DNA of 62,906 nt from CAMLDH01 sp966250375 (GCA_966250375.1 CBINHE010000013.1:1-62906); one strand, 5' to 3'. Shown: positions 16,416-25,814, counted from the first letter of the stretch. Program-made: numbers and translations. Notes: a model not told the origin generated them from the letters alone.

Positions 16416-17645
16416 ATGACAGAGAAGAAACCGATGTTGAGCGCACAACAGGTGCTCGATTTCCTGCTTTCAGCCATCCGTCCCATAGCGGACGCGCAAA
16501 CCATTCCCACACTCGACGCCAATGGCCGCATCCTGGCCCTTGCGCAGACTTCGCAATTGAATGTCCCACCGATGGACAATACCCAAATGGATGGTTATGC
16601 CGTCCGAGCGGTGGATTGTGTCAGCGCTGTGGCGAAACTCAAGGTGTCGCAACGTATTGCAGCAGGCTATGTACCGCAAGCTTTGCAACCAGGTACGGCA
16701 GCACGCATCTTCACCGGTGCGACGATTCCGATGGGCGCGGATGCGGTTGTGATGCAAGAAATGTGCGAATTGGAAGGTGATGCCGTCACAATCAAGCATG
16801 CGCCGAAATCCGGCGAGTGGATACGCCGCACCGGCGAAGATATTCAGGCCGGCAGCGTGATCCTTGCGGCTGGCACACGCTTGCGCGCGCAAGAGTTGGG
16901 GTTGGCAGCTTCGGTCGGTTTGGCGACATTGCCGGTCGTACGCAGACCCAAGGTCGCCGTGTTTTTCACTGGTGACGAATTGGCGATGCCGGGCGAGCCA
17001 TTGAAGCCCGGCGCCATCTATAATTCCAATCGCTTTACGCTGCGCGGCCTGTTGCAAAATCTCGGCTGCGATGTGAGCGATTACGGCATCGTGCCCGACT
17101 CCTTGAACGCCACGCGCGAAACCTTGCGTGCTGCAGCGGCCGAGAACGACCTGATCATTACCTCGGGCGGCGTGTCGGTCGGCGAAGAAGACCATATCAA
17201 ACCAGCGGTGGAAGCAGAAGGACGCCTGAGCATGTGGCAAATCGCGATCAAGCCCGGCAAGCCACTGGCGTTTGGCGAAGTCAATCGTGCGGGTCGGGAT
17301 AACGCGGCATTTTTCATTGGCTTGCCCGGAAACCCGGTTTCCAGCTTTGTCACTTTCCTGCTGTTCGTCCGGCCGTTTATTTTGCGTTTGCAAGGCGTGA
17401 GCGATGTGGCGCCGAAAGCGTATGCGATGCGCGCCGATTTCGCGTGGCCGAAAGCAGACAAGCGCAATGAGTTCTTGCGTGCCAAAGTCAATGCGAACGG
17501 CGGACTCGATCTGTTTGCCAATCAAAGTTCGGCAGTATTGACGTCAACGGTGTGGGGCGATGGCTTGGTCGATAATCCGGCGGGACGGACGATTGCGGCG
17601 GGTGACGTCGTGCGATTTATTCCGTTTAATGAATTGCTTTACTAA
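16416..17645 (+). CDS. moeA: Molybdopterin molybdenumtransferase
   Basis: 409 residues. MoeA N-terminal and linker regions (PPMDNTQMDGYAV, FTGATIPMGADAVVMQE), then the MoCF-binding domain with TGDELAMPG and IITSGGVSVGEEDH, and the LPGNPVSSFVTF segment. It inserts molybdate into adenylated molybdopterin. Its TAA overlaps the moaD ATG by one base, so the moe/moa genes form a translationally coupled unit. Confidence 0.95.
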   Translation: MTEKKPMLSAQQVLDFLLSAIRPIADAQTIPTLDANGRILALAQTSQLNVPPMDNTQMDGYAVRAVDCVSAVAKLKVSQRIAAGYVPQALQPGTAARIFTGATIPMGADAVVMQEMCELEGDAVTIKHAPKSGEWIRRTGEDIQAGSVILAAGTRLRAQELGLAASVGLATLPVVRRPKVAVFFTGDELAMPGEPLKPGAIYNSNRFTLRGLLQNLGCDVSDYGIVPDSLNATRETLRAAAAENDLIITSGGVSVGEEDHIKPAVEAEGRLSMWQIAIKPGKPLAFGEVNRAGRDNAAFFIGLPGNPVSSFVTFLLFVRPFILRLQGVSDVAPKAYAMRADFAWPKADKRNEFLRAKVNANGGLDLFANQSSAVLTSTVWGDGLVDNPAGRTIAAGDVVRFIPFNELLY

Positions 17646-17902
17646 TGAATATTCAACTTCGCTTTTTCGCCAGCGTGCGCGAAAAACTCGGCACATCGCA
17701 GGAAATCATTACCGTGCCTGAGCATGTGCACACCGTCGGCGAAGTACGTGCCTATTTGCGTGAACGCGGTGGTGCATGGGCCGAGGTGCTGGCTGACGGA
17801 CGTGCGCTGCGTATGGCATATAACCAGGAAATGGCCGACGCAAAGGCCGCAATTTCAGAGGGTGGGGAGATCGCATTTTTCCCGCCTGTCACGGGCGGTT
17901 GA
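17645..17902 (+). CDS. moaD: Molybdopterin synthase sulfur carrier subunit
   Basis: 85 residues with the beta-grasp ubiquitin-like fold and the essential C-terminal Gly-Gly (FFPPVTGG), which is thiocarboxylated and donates sulfur to precursor Z. It starts on the last base of the moeA stop codon and is followed by its partner moaE 25 bp later. Confidence 0.95.
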   Translation: MNIQLRFFASVREKLGTSQEIITVPEHVHTVGEVRAYLRERGGAWAEVLADGRALRMAYNQEMADAKAAISEGGEIAFFPPVTGG

Positions 17903-17927
17903 TCCGCATTTACGGAGCTCATCAAGC

Positions 17928-18407
17928 ATGCCCATTCGCATACAAACCCACGATTTTGATTTGAGCGCCGAAGTCGCGCAACTGCGTGCAGGCAGTCCGA
18001 TGGTGGGCGCCGTGGTCAGTTTTATCGGCACCGTGCGTGACATGAACGACGGCATGCGTGTGGCCGAGATGGAACTTGAGCACTATCCGGGCATGACGGA
18101 AAAGGCGCTGGAAGACATCGTCACGCAGGCGAAAGGACGTTGGAATATTGTCGACGCACTGGTGGTTCACCGCGTCGGCCCGTTGAAACCTCTGGACCAA
18201 ATTGTACTGGTCGCCGTGACTTCCACGCATCGCGGCGAGGCATTTACCGCCTGTGAATTCATTATGGATTACCTGAAAACGCAGGCACCGTTCTGGAAGA
18301 AGGAACAGACGCCGCAAGGCGCGCGCTGGGTCGATGCCCGTGCGGCGGATGACCACGCGTTAGCGAAGTGGGGCGTACAAGCCGGTAATGCCGGAGATGC
18401 GGCATGA
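17928..18407 (+). CDS. moaE: Molybdopterin synthase catalytic subunit
   Basis: 159 residues from the ATG at 17928; the open frame extends upstream within moaD but GGAG at 17914-17917 marks this start. Family motifs VGAVVSFIGTVRDMNDG, LEHYPGMTEK and the catalytic-lysine segment PFWKKEQTPQGARWVDA. It forms the heterotetrameric synthase with MoaD. Its TGA overlaps the crcB ATG. Confidence 0.95.
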   Translation: MPIRIQTHDFDLSAEVAQLRAGSPMVGAVVSFIGTVRDMNDGMRVAEMELEHYPGMTEKALEDIVTQAKGRWNIVDALVVHRVGPLKPLDQIVLVAVTSTHRGEAFTACEFIMDYLKTQAPFWKKEQTPQGARWVDARAADDHALAKWGVQAGNAGDAA

Positions 18408-18775
18408 GCTGGCTGGCGGTAGGCATGGGCGCCGCGCTTGGCGCATGGCTACGCTGGGGATTGGCCGTTTGGCTCAATGCCTTCCATAGTCAATTGCCAC
18501 TGGGAACGCTACTGGCGAATCTGAGCGGCGGTTATCTGATCGGGATCGCGGTTGGTTTTTTTCAGAGCTACCCGGCACTGCCGATCGAGTGGCGCCTGCT
18601 TGCAGTCACCGGTTTTTTGGGCGGCTTGACCACATTTTCCACTTTCTCGGCAGAAGCAATGATTCTGTTGCAGCGTGGTGATTATGGGTGGGCGCTCGGC
18701 CATTCGGCATTGCACTTGTTCGGATCGATTGCCTTCTGTATTGCCGGGTTTGCAACGTATCGCGCGATTGCATGA
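18404..18775 (+). CDS. crcB: Fluoride ion transporter CrcB/Fluc
   Basis: 123 residues with four membrane helices and the family signatures GAWLRWGL, GTLLANLSGGYLIG and TGFLGGLTTFSTFSAE. Dual-topology dimeric Fluc channels export fluoride from the cytoplasm. It overlaps moaE by 4 bp (ATGA), so it is expressed with molybdopterin genes and has no room for its own fluoride riboswitch. Confidence 0.93.
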   Translation: MSWLAVGMGAALGAWLRWGLAVWLNAFHSQLPLGTLLANLSGGYLIGIAVGFFQSYPALPIEWRLLAVTGFLGGLTTFSTFSAEAMILLQRGDYGWALGHSALHLFGSIAFCIAGFATYRAIA

Positions 18776-18829
18776 AGATATCGGCCTGCTGCGCTGATCA
18801 TTTGTAGAGCAAGCCTTGCTCGTGATTGC

Positions 18830-19017
18830 TTAGAGCGGATTGCAAATTACTGTAGGGGTGAGCAGGGATTTCGGATCGCATGCGATCCGCCTGCGAAACG
18901 GCACAGGCTTGCAAGCCTGTGCGCGCCCTGCAAGGGCGCCCCGCGCACCGATACCGCCGCAAGAGCACCGGTGCGCGAGGCGCACCCTACCTTACATCGG
19001 AGCGCAAACCGCTCTAA
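18830..19017. repeat. Composite palindromic element between crcB and clpB
   Basis: Outer inverted arms TTAGAGCGGATTGC (18830-18843) and its near complement (19004-19017, 13 of 14) enclose GTAGGGGTG/CACCCTAC arms and a string of hairpins. These include the perfect palindromes GGATCGCATGCGATCC (18873-18888) and the 22-bp one at 18901-18922, then GCGCCCT/AGGGCGC (18923-18939) and GCGCACCG/CGGTGCGC (18943-18976). The outer terminus recurs at 54277-54613. This fills most of the 306-bp gap before clpB. Confidence 0.65.
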
Positions 19018-19024
19018 ATCCTTT

Positions 19025-19052
19025 CTTGAAAAGTGGTTGCCCGGCCCAATTT
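19025..19052 (+). promoter_or_regulatory. Sigma-32 (RpoH) type heat-shock promoter of clpB
   Basis: CTTGAAA at 19025-19031, 13-nt spacer, then CCCAATTT at 19045-19052. This compares well with the sigma-32 consensus CTTGAAA and CCCCATNT, with one mismatch in the -10 block. It ends 29 bp before the clpB ATG, and a GGAG ribosome site follows. Expected to drive heat induction. Confidence 0.75.
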
Positions 19053-19081
19053 TATTGTCAGAGTGATTTTTTGGAGTAATC

Positions 19082-21667
19082 ATGCGTCTCGATAAATTGA
19101 CAACAAAATTGCAGGAAGCCCTTGCCGATGCCCAGAGCCAGGCGGTCGGTAATGACAATCAATATATAGAGCCGGTGCATCTGCTGATCGCATTGCTGGA
19201 TCAGGAAGATGGCAGCGCGCGTTCGCTGCTGCAACGGGCGGGCGCCAATATCGGCGGCTTGACCAATGGATTGAAAAGCGCGCTACAGCGCTTGCCGAAA
19301 GTGACTGGTACCGGCGGCGAAGTGCAGATCGGCCGCGATTTGGCATCCCTGCTGAACTTGGCCGACAAGGAAGCGCAAAAGCACGGCGACCAATTCATAT
19401 CGAGCGAAATGGTGTTGCTGGCCCTGACTGACGACAAGTCCGACGCGGGCAAGCTGGCGCGTGAATACGGCTTGACGCGCAAGGCGCTGGAAGCGGCCAT
19501 CACAGCCGTGCGCGGCGGCGTCAACGTCAATTCGCAAGATGCGGAAGGACAACGTGAAGCGCTCAAGAAATACACCCTCGATCTGACCGAACGTGCCCGT
19601 TTGGGCAAACTCGATCCAGTGATTGGCCGCGACGATGAAATCCGCCGCACGATTCAGATCCTGCAACGCCGTACCAAGAACAATCCCGTGTTGATCGGCG
19701 AGCCAGGCGTCGGCAAGACTGCCATTGTCGAAGGTCTGGCGCAACGTATCGTCAACGGCGAAGTGCCGGAGAGCCTGAAATCCAAGCGCGTTCTGTCGCT
19801 CGATATGGCAGCTCTATTGGCCGGTGCGAAATACCGCGGCGAGTTTGAAGAGCGCTTGAAAGCGGTATTGAAAGAACTGTCGCAGGATCAGGGGCAAAGC
19901 ATTGTCTTCATCGACGAGATGCACACCATGGTCGGCGCAGGCAAGGCGGAAGGCGCGATGGATGCCGGCAATATGCTGAAGCCGGCTTTGGCACGAGGTG
20001 AATTGCATTGCGTCGGCGCAACCACGCTCGACGAATATCGCAAGTACATTGAAAAGGATGCGGCGCTGGAACGGCGCTTCCAGAAAGTCCTGGTCGATGA
20101 ACCGAGCGTCGAAGCGACCATCGCGATCCTGCGCGGCCTGCAGGAAAAATACGAAGTCCACCACGGCGTCGACATCACCGACCCGGCAATCGTTGCTGCG
20201 GCAGAACTGTCGCATCGCTACATCACCGACCGCTTCCTGCCGGACAAGGCTATCGATCTGATCGATGAGGCGGCGTCCAAGATCAAGATTGAAATCGATT
20301 CCAAGCCGGAGGTGATGGACCGACTCGACCGGCGCTTGATCCAGTTGAAGATCGAACGTGAAGCGGTCAAGAAGGAAAAGGATGAAGCATCCCAGAAGCG
20401 TCTTAACCTGATCGAGGACGAAATCGCGCGTCTGGAACGCGAGTACGCCGATCTGGAAGAAATCTGGAAGGCTGAAAAAGCGGCAGTGCAGGGCAGCCAG
20501 CACATCAAGGAAGAAATCGAAAAAATCAAATTGCAAATGGAAGATGCGCGGCGCAAGGGCGACTGGCAAAAGATGTCCGAGCTGCAGTACGGAAAATTGC
20601 CTGAACTGGAAGCGCAACTGAAGCAGGCCGATACGGGTGAGGCGAAAGCCGGCCGGCCGCAGTTGGTCCGCACCCAGGTCGGCGCTGAAGAAATCGCCGA
20701 AGTGGTGTCGCGCGCCACCGGTATTCCGGTCTCGAAAATGATGCAGGGCGAGCGCGACAAGTTGGTGCATATGGAAGATGCATTGCACAAGCGGGTCGTT
20801 GGCCAGGATGAAGCGATAGTTGCAGTGTCGGATGCGATCCGTCGTTCACGCGCCGGTCTGGGCGATCCGAACCGTCCGTACGGCTCATTCATGTTCCTCG
20901 GCCCGACCGGTGTCGGCAAGACCGAATTGTGCAAGGCCTTGGCAGCATTCTTGTTCGATACCGAAGATGCGCTGATCCGGATCGACATGAGCGAATTCAT
21001 GGAAAAGCATTCAGTCGCGCGCTTGATTGGTGCGCCTCCCGGTTATGTCGGCTATGAGGAAGGTGGCTACCTGACCGAGGCGGTGCGGCGCAAACCGTAC
21101 AGCGTGATTCTGCTCGATGAAGTCGAGAAGGCGCACCACGACGTATTCAATGTGTTGTTGCAGGTATTGGACGATGGCCGCATGACCGATGGCCAGGGCC
21201 GCACCGTGGATTTCAAAAACACAGTGATTGTGATGACGTCGAATCTCGGTTCGCACAAGATTCAGGCGATGGAAGGCAGCGATCCGGTGCTCGTGAAAAT
21301 GTCGGTGATGGCAGAAGTGAAAACGCACTTCCGACCGGAATTCATCAATCGTGTGGACGAGATTGTCGTGTTCCACGCGCTGGATGAAAAAAATATCGGC
21401 ACTATTGCGCAGATCCAGTTGCAGGTTCTGCAGCAGCGTTTGGCGAAGATGGACATGAATCTCGTGGTGTCGCCGGAGGCGCTGCAAAAAATCGCGGAAG
21501 CCGGCTTCGACCCGGTCTATGGCGCGCGTCCGTTGAAACGGGCGATTCAGCAGCAGATCGAAAATCCGCTGTCGAAGAAAATACTGGAAGGGCAGTATGG
21601 TCCGAAGGATGTCATTGCGGTCAACGTGCAAAATGGCGGACTGGTGTTTGAAAAGGCAAGCGGGTGA
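19082..21667 (+). CDS. clpB: ATP-dependent disaggregase ClpB
   Basis: 861 residues, the usual ClpB length. Clp N domain (1-145), first AAA+ module with Walker A GEPGVGKT (about 206-213) and Walker B VFIDEMH, the long coiled-coil middle domain (about 400-525) that distinguishes ClpB from ClpA/ClpC, and second AAA+ module with GPTGVGKT. It rescues aggregated proteins with DnaK. A sigma-32 type promoter lies upstream and a strong terminator downstream, so it is a single-gene unit. Confidence 0.96.
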   Translation: MRLDKLTTKLQEALADAQSQAVGNDNQYIEPVHLLIALLDQEDGSARSLLQRAGANIGGLTNGLKSALQRLPKVTGTGGEVQIGRDLASLLNLADKEAQKHGDQFISSEMVLLALTDDKSDAGKLAREYGLTRKALEAAITAVRGGVNVNSQDAEGQREALKKYTLDLTERARLGKLDPVIGRDDEIRRTIQILQRRTKNNPVLIGEPGVGKTAIVEGLAQRIVNGEVPESLKSKRVLSLDMAALLAGAKYRGEFEERLKAVLKELSQDQGQSIVFIDEMHTMVGAGKAEGAMDAGNMLKPALARGELHCVGATTLDEYRKYIEKDAALERRFQKVLVDEPSVEATIAILRGLQEKYEVHHGVDITDPAIVAAAELSHRYITDRFLPDKAIDLIDEAASKIKIEIDSKPEVMDRLDRRLIQLKIEREAVKKEKDEASQKRLNLIEDEIARLEREYADLEEIWKAEKAAVQGSQHIKEEIEKIKLQMEDARRKGDWQKMSELQYGKLPELEAQLKQADTGEAKAGRPQLVRTQVGAEEIAEVVSRATGIPVSKMMQGERDKLVHMEDALHKRVVGQDEAIVAVSDAIRRSRAGLGDPNRPYGSFMFLGPTGVGKTELCKALAAFLFDTEDALIRIDMSEFMEKHSVARLIGAPPGYVGYEEGGYLTEAVRRKPYSVILLDEVEKAHHDVFNVLLQVLDDGRMTDGQGRTVDFKNTVIVMTSNLGSHKIQAMEGSDPVLVKMSVMAEVKTHFRPEFINRVDEIVVFHALDEKNIGTIAQIQLQVLQQRLAKMDMNLVVSPEALQKIAEAGFDPVYGARPLKRAIQQQIENPLSKKILEGQYGPKDVIAVNVQNGGLVFEKASG

Positions 21668-21702
21668 TACTGTTGGGCGAACGCGTTTTTGGTGGATGAT
21701 GG

Positions 21703-21730
21703 AAGGGCCGCATTGCGCGGCCCTTTGCTT
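21703..21730 (+). terminator. Rho-independent terminator of clpB
   Basis: Perfect 9-bp stem AAGGGCCGC/GCGGCCCTT with a 5-nt loop, then a short T-rich tail. It lies 35 bp after the clpB stop. It may also serve the small convergent ORF to its right. Confidence 0.8.
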
Positions 21731-21735
21731 GTTTG

Positions 21736-21870
21736 TCAGATGGCATCGACAACAGTAACCTTGCCGTTCGCGTTGTAGGCACTGATCGAGTTGGGTCGAT
21801 ATGCAGTTTGCGTTTGCTGCATTTCTGCCTCAGCGTGAGTTGCCACCGCCCTAGTTGATTCACTTGTCAT
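21736..21870 (-). CDS. Small hypothetical protein, 44 residues
   Basis: Open frame from the ATG at 21870 (MTSESTRAVATHAEAEMQ) to a stop at 21736; a longer start at 21972 would give 78 residues with a less plausible N-terminus. A CGGAA sequence lies a few bases upstream of 21870. No family recognised, no membrane segment. The C-terminus is polar and beta-prone (SAYNANGKVTVVDAI). It is convergent with clpB. Whether it is expressed cannot be told from the sequence. Confidence 0.35.
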   Translation of the reverse strand: MTSESTRAVATHAEAEMQQTQTAYRPNSISAYNANGKVTVVDAI

Positions 21871-22028
21871 GGCATATTCCGAGAGATGTTTTTGTTTTGA
21901 TTTTAGGGTGTGTAGAGTCGGACAAATGTTTGAAAAACAAGGAAGAAAAAATTGATTGCTGTGATTTCGCATCGTGTTTTGGCGGGGAATAATGCACTTT
22001 TCAGCGGGGCGGTTTCACGTTGGACGTC

Positions 22029-22568
22029 ATGAAAATCCTCGCGATCTCCGGCAGTCTTCGTGCTGCTTCTCTCAATTCCGCTCTGCTTCGTTCTCTCGCT
22101 CGTTTGGCGCCTGCTGACATCAGCGTAGTGCTCTACCGTGGCCTTAGCGATCTACCTCTGTTCAATCCTGACATCGAAGCCACTGCGCCTTCGCCCGTTG
22201 CAAGCCTGCGTACACAAATCTTGTCCGCTGACGCACTGTTCATCGCAAGCCCGGAATACGCGCACGGCGTTACCGGCGTTATGAAGAACGCTCTCGACTG
22301 GATGGTTAGTTGTGAGGCTTTTGTCCATAAACCAGTCGCGCTACTGAACGCTTCGCCAAGAGCAGTGCATGCTCAAGCCGCATTGAGAGAAACTCTCACC
22401 GTCATGTCCGCGAGCATCGTTGAAGAAGCGTCTATCACAGTACCAATCCTCGGTTCCAATCTTCACGAAGATGAAATCGTTATTCACCCGGATATTTCTG
22501 CTTCGCTGCTCGCGGCACTTATCGCGTTGCGTGCCGCTGTTGTTGCTGCAAGAGCCGAAGCAGGGTAG
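22029..22568 (+). CDS. NADPH-dependent FMN reductase family protein
   Basis: 179 residues from the ATG at 22029; a TTG at 22020 adds three. Flavodoxin-like fold with the FMN-phosphate loop GSLRAASLNSALLRSL and the signature SPEYAHGVTGVMKNALDWM. Relatives (ChrR, ArsH-like, azoreductase-like enzymes) reduce quinones, chromate or azo compounds with NAD(P)H; the substrate cannot be chosen here. It stands alone and converges on the isoaspartyl peptidase gene. Confidence 0.87.
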   Translation: MKILAISGSLRAASLNSALLRSLARLAPADISVVLYRGLSDLPLFNPDIEATAPSPVASLRTQILSADALFIASPEYAHGVTGVMKNALDWMVSCEAFVHKPVALLNASPRAVHAQAALRETLTVMSASIVEEASITVPILGSNLHEDEIVIHPDISASLLAALIALRAAVVAARAEAG

Positions 22569-22615
22569 ATCCCATGATTTAAAAAAAGAAGAACCGGAAG
22601 CAAATTGCTGCGGCC

Positions 22616-23572
22616 TCAGAGAAAGATAGCAGTATGGACCGCTTCGCCCTCGCGCACCCATGCGCGATACATGCCTGATGTATTGAAAGGCATCGCTAGA
22701 TTGCCGTCGCGATCAATCGCAATTACGCCGCCTCGCCCGCCCAGTGCGCTGACTTTATTGAAGATGGTTTGATGTGCCGCCTGTTCCAGTGATAGCCGCC
22801 CGTACTCGATGCGGGCCGCGATGTCGTAGGCGGCCACCGCACGCATGAAATATTCACCGGTGCCGGTTGCGGCAACGGCGACCGTGCGGTTGTCCGCATA
22901 ACATCCTGCTCCAACAATCGGTGTGTCGCCGACTCGACCAGGGCGCTTGTTGGTCAGGCCGCCAGTCGATACGGCGGATGCCAGATTGCCGCTACGGTCG
23001 CGTGCGACAGCGCCGACGGTGCCGAATTTTTGATCTGGGTCGATCGGATCGCCGGGTGTTGCGCCACCGTCATGATCCAGTTGCGCGCCGGCGGCTGCGG
23101 CACGCGCACGCAGCAATTGCGCCATGCGGATTTCATTCGAAAAGTATTCCGGGGCTACCATGTCGATGCCGCACTCGTGCGCAAAGCGTTCGGCGCCTTC
23201 GCTTGTCAGCAATACGCAGCCGGACTTTTCCATGACCGCTTGCGCCAAGCGTATCGGATTGCGCACGGTGCGCACGCAGGTGACCGCGCCGACTGCTAGG
23301 GTACTGCCATCCATGACGCTGGCATCCATTTCCTGTACTGCGTCAGCGGTGTAGACCGAGCCGCATCCTGCGTTAAATAACGGGCAGTCTTCCAGTGCAA
23401 CCACGGCGGCGACGACGGCGTCCACCGCACTGCCGCCATTGGCGAGGATAATCTCGCCGGCAGCGCTCGCCTGTTTTAACGCAGCGTGGTAGGCCGCTTC
23501 GATTTGATGGTCGGCGGAGGGTGCAATCGTGCCGGCGCCGCCGTGGATCGCAAGTACGTAAGAATGGTTCAT
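22616..23572 (-). CDS. iaaA: Isoaspartyl peptidase / plant-type L-asparaginase
   Basis: 318 residues. Ntn-hydrolase precursor beginning YVLAIHGGAGTI, with the autocleavage site before the nucleophilic Thr in KFGTVGAVARD and the substrate loop KRPGRVGDTPIVGAG. The chain self-cleaves into alpha and beta subunits and hydrolyses isoaspartyl dipeptides and asparagine. The start overlaps the stop of the AraC-type regulator by 4 bp, so the two are co-transcribed. Confidence 0.92.
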   Translation of the reverse strand: MNHSYVLAIHGGAGTIAPSADHQIEAAYHAALKQASAAGEIILANGGSAVDAVVAAVVALEDCPLFNAGCGSVYTADAVQEMDASVMDGSTLAVGAVTCVRTVRNPIRLAQAVMEKSGCVLLTSEGAERFAHECGIDMVAPEYFSNEIRMAQLLRARAAAAGAQLDHDGGATPGDPIDPDQKFGTVGAVARDRSGNLASAVSTGGLTNKRPGRVGDTPIVGAGCYADNRTVAVAATGTGEYFMRAVAAYDIAARIEYGRLSLEQAAHQTIFNKVSALGGRGGVIAIDRDGNLAMPFNTSGMYRAWVREGEAVHTAIFL

Positions 23573-24381
23573 ATCGGTAATTGGGCTCGCGGTTCGGATG
23601 TCTTTGCAAAAAACGTGGACGGCGATTGCCCGAAGGTTTTCTTGAACATCGCGGAAAATGCCGACTGGCTCGCATAACCCAATTCAGCCGCCACCCGCGA
23701 CAGCGGCAGTCCGCGCGCAATCAAGGGCGCCGCATGCGCGAGCCGCATCTGTTGCCGCCACTGCCCAAAGGTTAATCCGAGATCCTGTTCGAACAAGCGC
23801 GCCAGCGTGCGTCCCGAAGCGCCAACCCGTTGCGCCCAATCGTCCAGCGTCAGCGGAGATGCCGGATCAGCGATCAGTGTTTCGCACAAGACTTTCAATC
23901 GTTTGTCCTTGGGCAAGGCGACGCGCATCGGCAATGTTGCAGAGTTGGATAGTTCATCCAGTATCAGTTTCGATAGCAAGGACTCGCGCAGGCTCGTTGC
24001 GCCGGCATGGAGCAGTGCCACAATCAATTCACGCATCAAGGGCGATACGTCCACCACCACGCACTCCGCATCCTGGAAGGGCGCGGCGCGCGCAAATACG
24101 TAGAGTGCGCGCAACCGTGCTCGTTCCAATGTCACTACTTCGTGAATCGCATTCGGCGGAATCCAGATCGCCCGCAAGGGCGGCACGATCCATGCGTTGT
24201 TGCCAACTGTTACCCGTACGATCCCTTCGAGTGCATACGTCACTTGTCCCCATGCGTGGCTGTGTGCTGCCAGCAATTCGGACGCGTCCAGATCGCGCGC
24301 CACCATCCGTACCGGCCGCGCGGCGGTCGGGGCCATGCCGGGCAAGTGCAGGCGGGTGTGAGTGACGGGCTTGATTGGCAT
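23569..24381 (-). CDS. AraC-family transcriptional regulator with cupin domain
   Basis: 270 residues. The N-terminal cupin (about 25-100) has AHSHAWGQVTYALEG and WIVPPLRAIWIPPNAIHEV. The C-terminal AraC double HTH (about 165-265) has SGRTLARLFEQDLGLTFGQW and the second helix pair ending SQSAFSAMFKKTFGQSPS. It is divergent from the MFS gene (105-bp gap) and overlaps iaaA, so it probably controls either or both. Ligand unknown. Confidence 0.9.
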   Translation of the reverse strand: MPIKPVTHTRLHLPGMAPTAARPVRMVARDLDASELLAAHSHAWGQVTYALEGIVRVTVGNNAWIVPPLRAIWIPPNAIHEVVTLERARLRALYVFARAAPFQDAECVVVDVSPLMRELIVALLHAGATSLRESLLSKLILDELSNSATLPMRVALPKDKRLKVLCETLIADPASPLTLDDWAQRVGASGRTLARLFEQDLGLTFGQWRQQMRLAHAAPLIARGLPLSRVAAELGYASQSAFSAMFKKTFGQSPSTFFAKTSEPRAQLPI

Positions 24382-24486
24382 GAAAAGCTGAATTGGCAGA
24401 ATTTCGATAAAAGTTGTCTATCTATCTTAAAGCAGACGGATGGTTTTTGCTTACACTTACCGTATCAATTGTTACCCGAGGACCTT

Positions 24487-25716
24487 ATGACTGCTGCGCA
24501 TATCACTTCATTTCGCCAGGATGCCCACGTAATCGGCTTAATTGGACTTGCGCATGGCATATCGCATTTTTTCCATCTGATTCTGGCGCCGCTGTTTCCT
24601 TGGCTGAAGGACGCATTTAACCTGTCGTACGCGGAACTGGGTTTGCTGATGACGGTATTCTTCATCGTGTCGGGTATCGGACAGGCGCTGGCCGGTTTCG
24701 TGGTCGATCGAGTGGGCGCGCGTGCCGTGCTGTTTTCCGGCATCGCCTGTCTCGGCGTGTCGGCATTCACGCTCTCGCTAGCGCAAAATTATCCGATGTT
24801 GCTGGCCGGCTCGATGCTGGCGGGGTTGGGCAATAGCGTATTTCATCCTTCCGATTTCACATTGTTGAACAAGCGCGTTTCTGCAGCGCGCCTTGGCCAT
24901 GCATTCTCGGTACATGGCATCAGCGGTAATCTGGGCTGGGCGGCAGCGCCGGTATTTCTGACCACGATCGCGGCCTTGGCCGGTTGGCGCAGCGCGTTGC
25001 TGGCGGCGGCATTTCTTCCGTTCGCAGTATTGATATTGCTGGTCATGAATCGCAACTTGCTGCGTACGGATGATGTGGGGTCAGCGGTAGCTGCCTTCAA
25101 AAAGGCTGAGCCCGCGCCTGCCGATGCCTTCGGTTTCATGCGCTTGCCGGCGGTGTGGATGTGTTTCGCATTTTTCTTCATTACCGCATTGGCGCTGGGG
25201 GGGATCCAGAGTTTCTCGTCGGCTAGTCTGTGTGAGTTGTATCGCATGTCGTTGGGGTGGGCGACGACTGGTTACGCCGCGTACATGCTGGCGTCCGCGG
25301 CCGGCATGGTGTGGGGCGGTTTTTTGGCATCGAAAACAACGCGCCATGACCGTACCATTGCGTTGGCCTTCACGACCGCAGGTTTGCTGGCGTTGCTGAT
25401 TGCAACTGGATCGGTATCGGCGTTGATGGCTGTGGTGTTGATGGGGGCCATCGGTTTCGGTGCCGGCGTTGCCGGGCCGTCGCGCGATTTGTTGATACGC
25501 GCTGCGGCGCCGAAGAATGCGACCGGACGTGTCTATGGCGTGGTGTACTCCGGGCTCGATATTGGAATGGCAACCGCGCCGTTGCTGTTCGGCACGCTGA
25601 TGGATGCGCATCGTCCGGCGTGGGTATTCGTATTCATCGGCGTGTTCCAGGCGCTTGCATTATTTACCGCGATCGGCGTGGGCGCCAATACGGCGAGGAA
25701 AGCCGCAATTGCGTAG
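24487..25716 (+). CDS. Major facilitator superfamily transporter
   Basis: 409 residues from the ATG at 24487, preceded by GAGGA; the open frame runs far upstream without family similarity. Twelve predicted membrane helices, with the MFS motif A-like loop DRVGARAVLF after helix 2. Similar to CynX/NimT-like or organic-anion MFS members. Substrate not identifiable. Divergent from the AraC-type regulator, which may regulate it. Confidence 0.85.
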   Translation: MTAAHITSFRQDAHVIGLIGLAHGISHFFHLILAPLFPWLKDAFNLSYAELGLLMTVFFIVSGIGQALAGFVVDRVGARAVLFSGIACLGVSAFTLSLAQNYPMLLAGSMLAGLGNSVFHPSDFTLLNKRVSAARLGHAFSVHGISGNLGWAAAPVFLTTIAALAGWRSALLAAAFLPFAVLILLVMNRNLLRTDDVGSAVAAFKKAEPAPADAFGFMRLPAVWMCFAFFFITALALGGIQSFSSASLCELYRMSLGWATTGYAAYMLASAAGMVWGGFLASKTTRHDRTIALAFTTAGLLALLIATGSVSALMAVVLMGAIGFGAGVAGPSRDLLIRAAAPKNATGRVYGVVYSGLDIGMATAPLLFGTLMDAHRPAWVFVFIGVFQALALFTAIGVGANTARKAAIA

Positions 25717-25814
25717 TGCGCCGATCCGTGTGTCGTGTATCTTTTTGCAGCCAAAAAGGTTTCGCAAGCCGATAGAATAAACGGTTGTGACTTTCAGCCT
25801 ATCCAGGAGATATC

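Noticed and set aside
15234..16448. 404-codon open frame on the minus strand opposite thrC
   Set aside because: thrC is unmistakable on the plus strand; the antisense product has no motifs and spans the thrC 3' end.
18376..18404. Fluoride riboswitch before crcB
   Set aside because: crcB starts inside the end of moaE, leaving no untranslated leader for it.
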